In this document: positions 62,434 to 64,000 of the stretch, one piece after another
How the letters are laid out: each line of letters begins with the position of its first letter
Position numbering within the stretch: the stretch's first letter is position 1
Assembly: GCA_020073165.1 (NCBI GenBank)
Contig: JAIQFP010000021.1
Location: 21,847-85,846 of the forward strand
Reading direction: 5' to 3'
Length of the DNA: 64,000 nt
DNA from: Terriglobia bacterium
GTDB taxonomy: Bacteria; Acidobacteriota; Terriglobia; Terriglobales; Acidobacteriaceae
Translations under genes and position numbers: made by a program
Notes under the pieces: generated by a model
The model's database searches: none
What the model was told of the DNA's origin: nothing
Seen by the model: only the letters and a program-made list of their open reading frames with translations

Positions 62434-62787
62434 GGTTCTTTTCCTTAAGCAGGTCAAGGCTAAAGGCGGTTGGCGACGCGCAACCATTCCTGATTGGCTT
62501 GGTCTCGCCAGTGCAGGACTGTACTTTCGCTGTTTGTGAGCAGCAAGGTGCGCAAAGCAAAGTCCCAGAACACATTGTTTGGCGTAACATCGCGATAGCA
62601 CTCATTGACCCCAGTCGAGTTCAAATCTGCGTTCAGAAAACATTCGATTTTGGAACGGCGAAGCACATCCGGCTAACTTGTTGATTTTGCGTGGCCGACA
62701 GATCGAAAACTAGATACCGTTTTCGGAACGGGGGCACCAGGCTTCTGCCAGACGCCGCAACTCCGGAACACTTACGTACTTACGCAC
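62434..62787. other. Gap containing repeat copy H
   Basis: 354 bp between the HAF gene and a recombinase fragment. It holds the dispersed repeat at 62583-62610. The rest may contain decayed 5' recombinase sequence, but no frame is supported. Confidence 0.4.
62583..62610 (-). repeat. Dispersed repeat copy H (inverted)
   Basis: The complement reads GGTCAATGAGTGCTATCGCG then ATGTTAC, sharing TCAATGAGTGCTAT with copy D and GATGTTAC with copy B. As with copy F, a tyrosine recombinase sequence follows within 200 bp on its inner side. Confidence 0.75.
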
Positions 62788-63339
62788 GTGCGGGCGCGTA
62801 TACTGCGGATTCAACGAGGAAGAGAGAATGGAAATGGCGAAGCTGAAGTTCGCTACTCCATTTCGATCGACGAACGCTTCTGCCGCGGCGACTGGGGAGC
62901 ACCGAAGAGCGATGCGAGCAACGCGACGATCGGCATCAATGAATGCGTGTACTTACGCATTCAACGACTCAAATTGCTAACGGTCGCGGTTCGTGCTGGC
63001 ACGGGAACTCGGCGATACAAGGTCGTCAAGTCGGACAACCCCGAAGATCTGGTGTTCCAGTCTGTAAGCAAGGGAGCACCGATGCGGGACAACAACATCC
63101 TCAGCCGGCACATCAAGCCTGCGGGGAGAAAGATGGGACTGGGTTTTGTGAACTGGCGGTGCCTCCGCACTTCGCATGCGACCTGGCTGAAGATGGCCGG
63201 AGCGGATGTGAAGGACGCCCAGGCACAGATGCGGCACTCGCGTTCGAGCACCACGCTGGACATCTACCAGCAGTTCGTTCCAGAGTCGCAGCAGCGAGCG
63301 GTCGAAAAACTCAGCAGCCTGTCGAAACGTGTGCAGTAA
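62788..63339 (+). pseudogene. C-terminal fragment of a tyrosine recombinase
   Basis: About 180 residues. GDWGAPKSDASNATIGINE is the beta-region with the Lys; LRTSHATWLKMAGADVKDAQ then HSRSSTTLDIYQQFVP supply the late Arg, His and the Tyr nucleophile. The N-terminal core-binding domain and the first catalytic Arg are missing, so it is inactive as it stands. It lies 68 bp before the tRNA-Phe 3' fragment, the usual place for an integrase that uses that tRNA as attachment site. Confidence 0.7.
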
Positions 63340-63641
63340 ACGGACGCAATTGGACCCAATTGGACCCAAAATGCGGGTAGGCGATGGAGCTAAGTGATTG
63401 AAAATATGGTGGCCAGGGACGGAGTTGAACCGCCGACGCCAGCCTTTTCAGGGCTGTAGTCGCCCAAAGCTATCTGTTGATTCTGCAAGCTCTAGCTCCA
63501 CATTCGCGCCTGTTTCGGGCCTTCTTTTTGGAACCATAATGGAACCAACCCAAGCATTCAACATTAGCCTGCCGGAGTTTGCCTCAAAACTTATCAGGCC
63601 ACGGAGGTCTAGGCGAATTTTGAAAGGACGTAGGGTGATCC
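63340..63641. other. Attachment-site region between recombinase fragment and phage-type genes
   Basis: 302 bp. Contains two close copies of ATTGGACCCA near 63348-63370 and the tRNA-Phe 3' fragment. An apparent frame across the tRNA (encoding WWPGTELNRRRQP) is the well-known antisense-tRNA artefact. Confidence 0.55.
63407..63456 (-). tRNA. tRNA-Phe(GAA) 3' fragment, probable att site
   Basis: The minus strand holds an anticodon arm CAGCC-CTGAAAA-GGCTG (anticodon GAA), variable GCGTC, T arm GGCGG-TTCAACT-CCGTC, acceptor CCTGGCC, A and CCA. No D arm or matching 5' acceptor GGCCAGG lies on the far side, so only the 3' part is present. This is what an element leaves when it recombines at the tRNA anticodon or T region. 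Confidence 0.75.
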
Positions 63642-63740
63642 ATGAAAGCCACGGGAATGGTCAGCCAAGGTCGTCACGAATACCGATGTACCAGCTGCGT
63701 CCATTCTCGAAGGACAGCGCCTGAGGAAGCAGAGGTATGA
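63642..63740 (+). CDS. Short phage-type protein, 32 residues (truncated relative of 31851)
   Basis: MKATGMVSQGRHEYRCTSCV then HSRRTAPEEAEV. It shares VSQGRHEYRC and the Cys-x-x-Cys-x-His pattern with the 169-residue protein at 31851 but stops early, so it is either a minimal version or a broken copy. Its stop overlaps the next ATG (ATGA), coupling it to the DUF5681 gene. Confidence 0.45.
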   Translation: MKATGMVSQGRHEYRCTSCVHSRRTAPEEAEV

Positions 63741-64000
63741 AGCGGACACAGCCAGCGGAGATCGCTCGAAAGCAGACCGCATCGCCTGTTCTGAGGCGAA
63801 AAGCAGGCGTTTTACGCGGTGGTTTGTCGCCGAGCATCGGGGAAGCAACCCGATTTAAGCCAGGCCAATCGGGGAACCCAGGCGGTCGTCCAATGAAGTT
63901 TGATCGCATCGTCTCACAAGCCATGCGCGCACAACTTGCTGAGAAAGCCAGCGAAGACCGCAGCTATGCCTCCATGATCGGCGAGAACGCGGTCAGAGTA
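63737..64000 (+). CDS. DUF5681-containing phage-type protein, runs off window
   Basis: The ATG at 63737 overlaps the previous stop. 88 residues are visible: a basic N-terminus, then ATRFKPGQSGNPGGRPMKFD, the DUF5681 signature (FKPGQSGNPxGRP), and a helical stretch. The domain occurs near terminase and structural genes of prophages. The C-terminus lies beyond 64,000. Confidence 0.75.
   Translation, partial: MKRTQPAEIARKQTASPVLRRKAGVLRGGLSPSIGEATRFKPGQSGNPGGRPMKFDRIVSQAMRAQLAEKASEDRSYASMIGENAVRV

Noticed and set aside
63398..63724. 108-residue plus-strand gene (WWPGTELNRRRQP...)
   Set aside because: It reads through the complement of the tRNA-Phe fragment, a known source of spurious proteins.
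1..64000. CRISPR array, rRNA operon or replication origin
   Set aside because: No regularly spaced repeats, rRNA-like segments, or dnaA-box clusters were seen.

Overview
The window looks like a chromosomal segment of a GC-rich acidobacterium (Acidobacteriota, probably class Terriglobia). This is inferred from gene content: GloVer-repeat and HAF-repeat surface proteins, an Oar-like TonB receptor with an N-terminal carboxypeptidase-regulatory domain, paired MacB-like permeases without an ATPase, and an ECF sigma factor next to a Ser/Thr kinase with TPRs. No rRNA operon, intact tRNA gene or CRISPR array was found.

Left part (1-21,960). A frameshifted Tat-exported glycosidase is followed by a complete IS1595-family insertion (1057-3027: 24-bp inverted repeats, 8-bp target duplication, and a proteasome-like passenger gene). 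A GloVer-repeat protein comes next. Then follows a sugar locus: two MacB-like permeases, a GH2 exo-glucosaminidase-like enzyme and a TonB receptor on the minus strand; an amidohydrolase and an alpha-galactosidase-like lipoprotein on the plus strand; and a minus-strand operon DeoR regulator - SIS sugar-phosphate isomerase - PfkB kinase - amidohydrolase - YjbQ. A similar A/T-rich DeoR-type site lies in front of the regulator and in the divergent TonB/amidohydrolase promoter region, which suggests one regulon.

Middle (22,000-31,500) is ordinary core-type DNA: an NTF2-like protein with a strong terminator, an operon of RsbRD-like sensor, AAA+ ATPase and CheY-like receiver, an FG-GAP protein, AdhE with a STAS protein, and ribosomal protein S1. 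From 31,660 to 40,800 the DNA becomes accessory: a tRNA 3'-end remnant, phage-like genes, a frameshifted VWD/Ig exoprotein, a radical SAM/SPASM enzyme with a small partner protein, and a chimeric recombinase remnant.

Right part. 40,764-49,174 is a periplasmic/outer-membrane block whose centre is a Ser-type sulfatase and its radical-SAM maturase, with a DUF1254/DUF1214 protein and an outer-membrane beta-barrel; a fragment of an alkyl sulfatase lies beside it. 49,687-58,899 carries stress proteins, the sigma factor/kinase pair, a di-heme oxidoreductase and a duplicated cupin protein. 51.4-62.6 kb is littered with copies of a ~30-bp repeat (consensus core TCAATGAGYGTWATSGC). Two of them, inverted, bound a 2.3-kb unit (58,957-61,283) with a broken tyrosine recombinase and a pRiA4b ORF-3-like gene. 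The window ends in another integrated element: a recombinase fragment, the 3' part of a tRNA-Phe gene, and phage-type genes including a DUF5681 protein that runs off the end.

At least four genes contain small indels. Either the segment is decaying in places or the assembly has indel errors; the sequence alone cannot decide.
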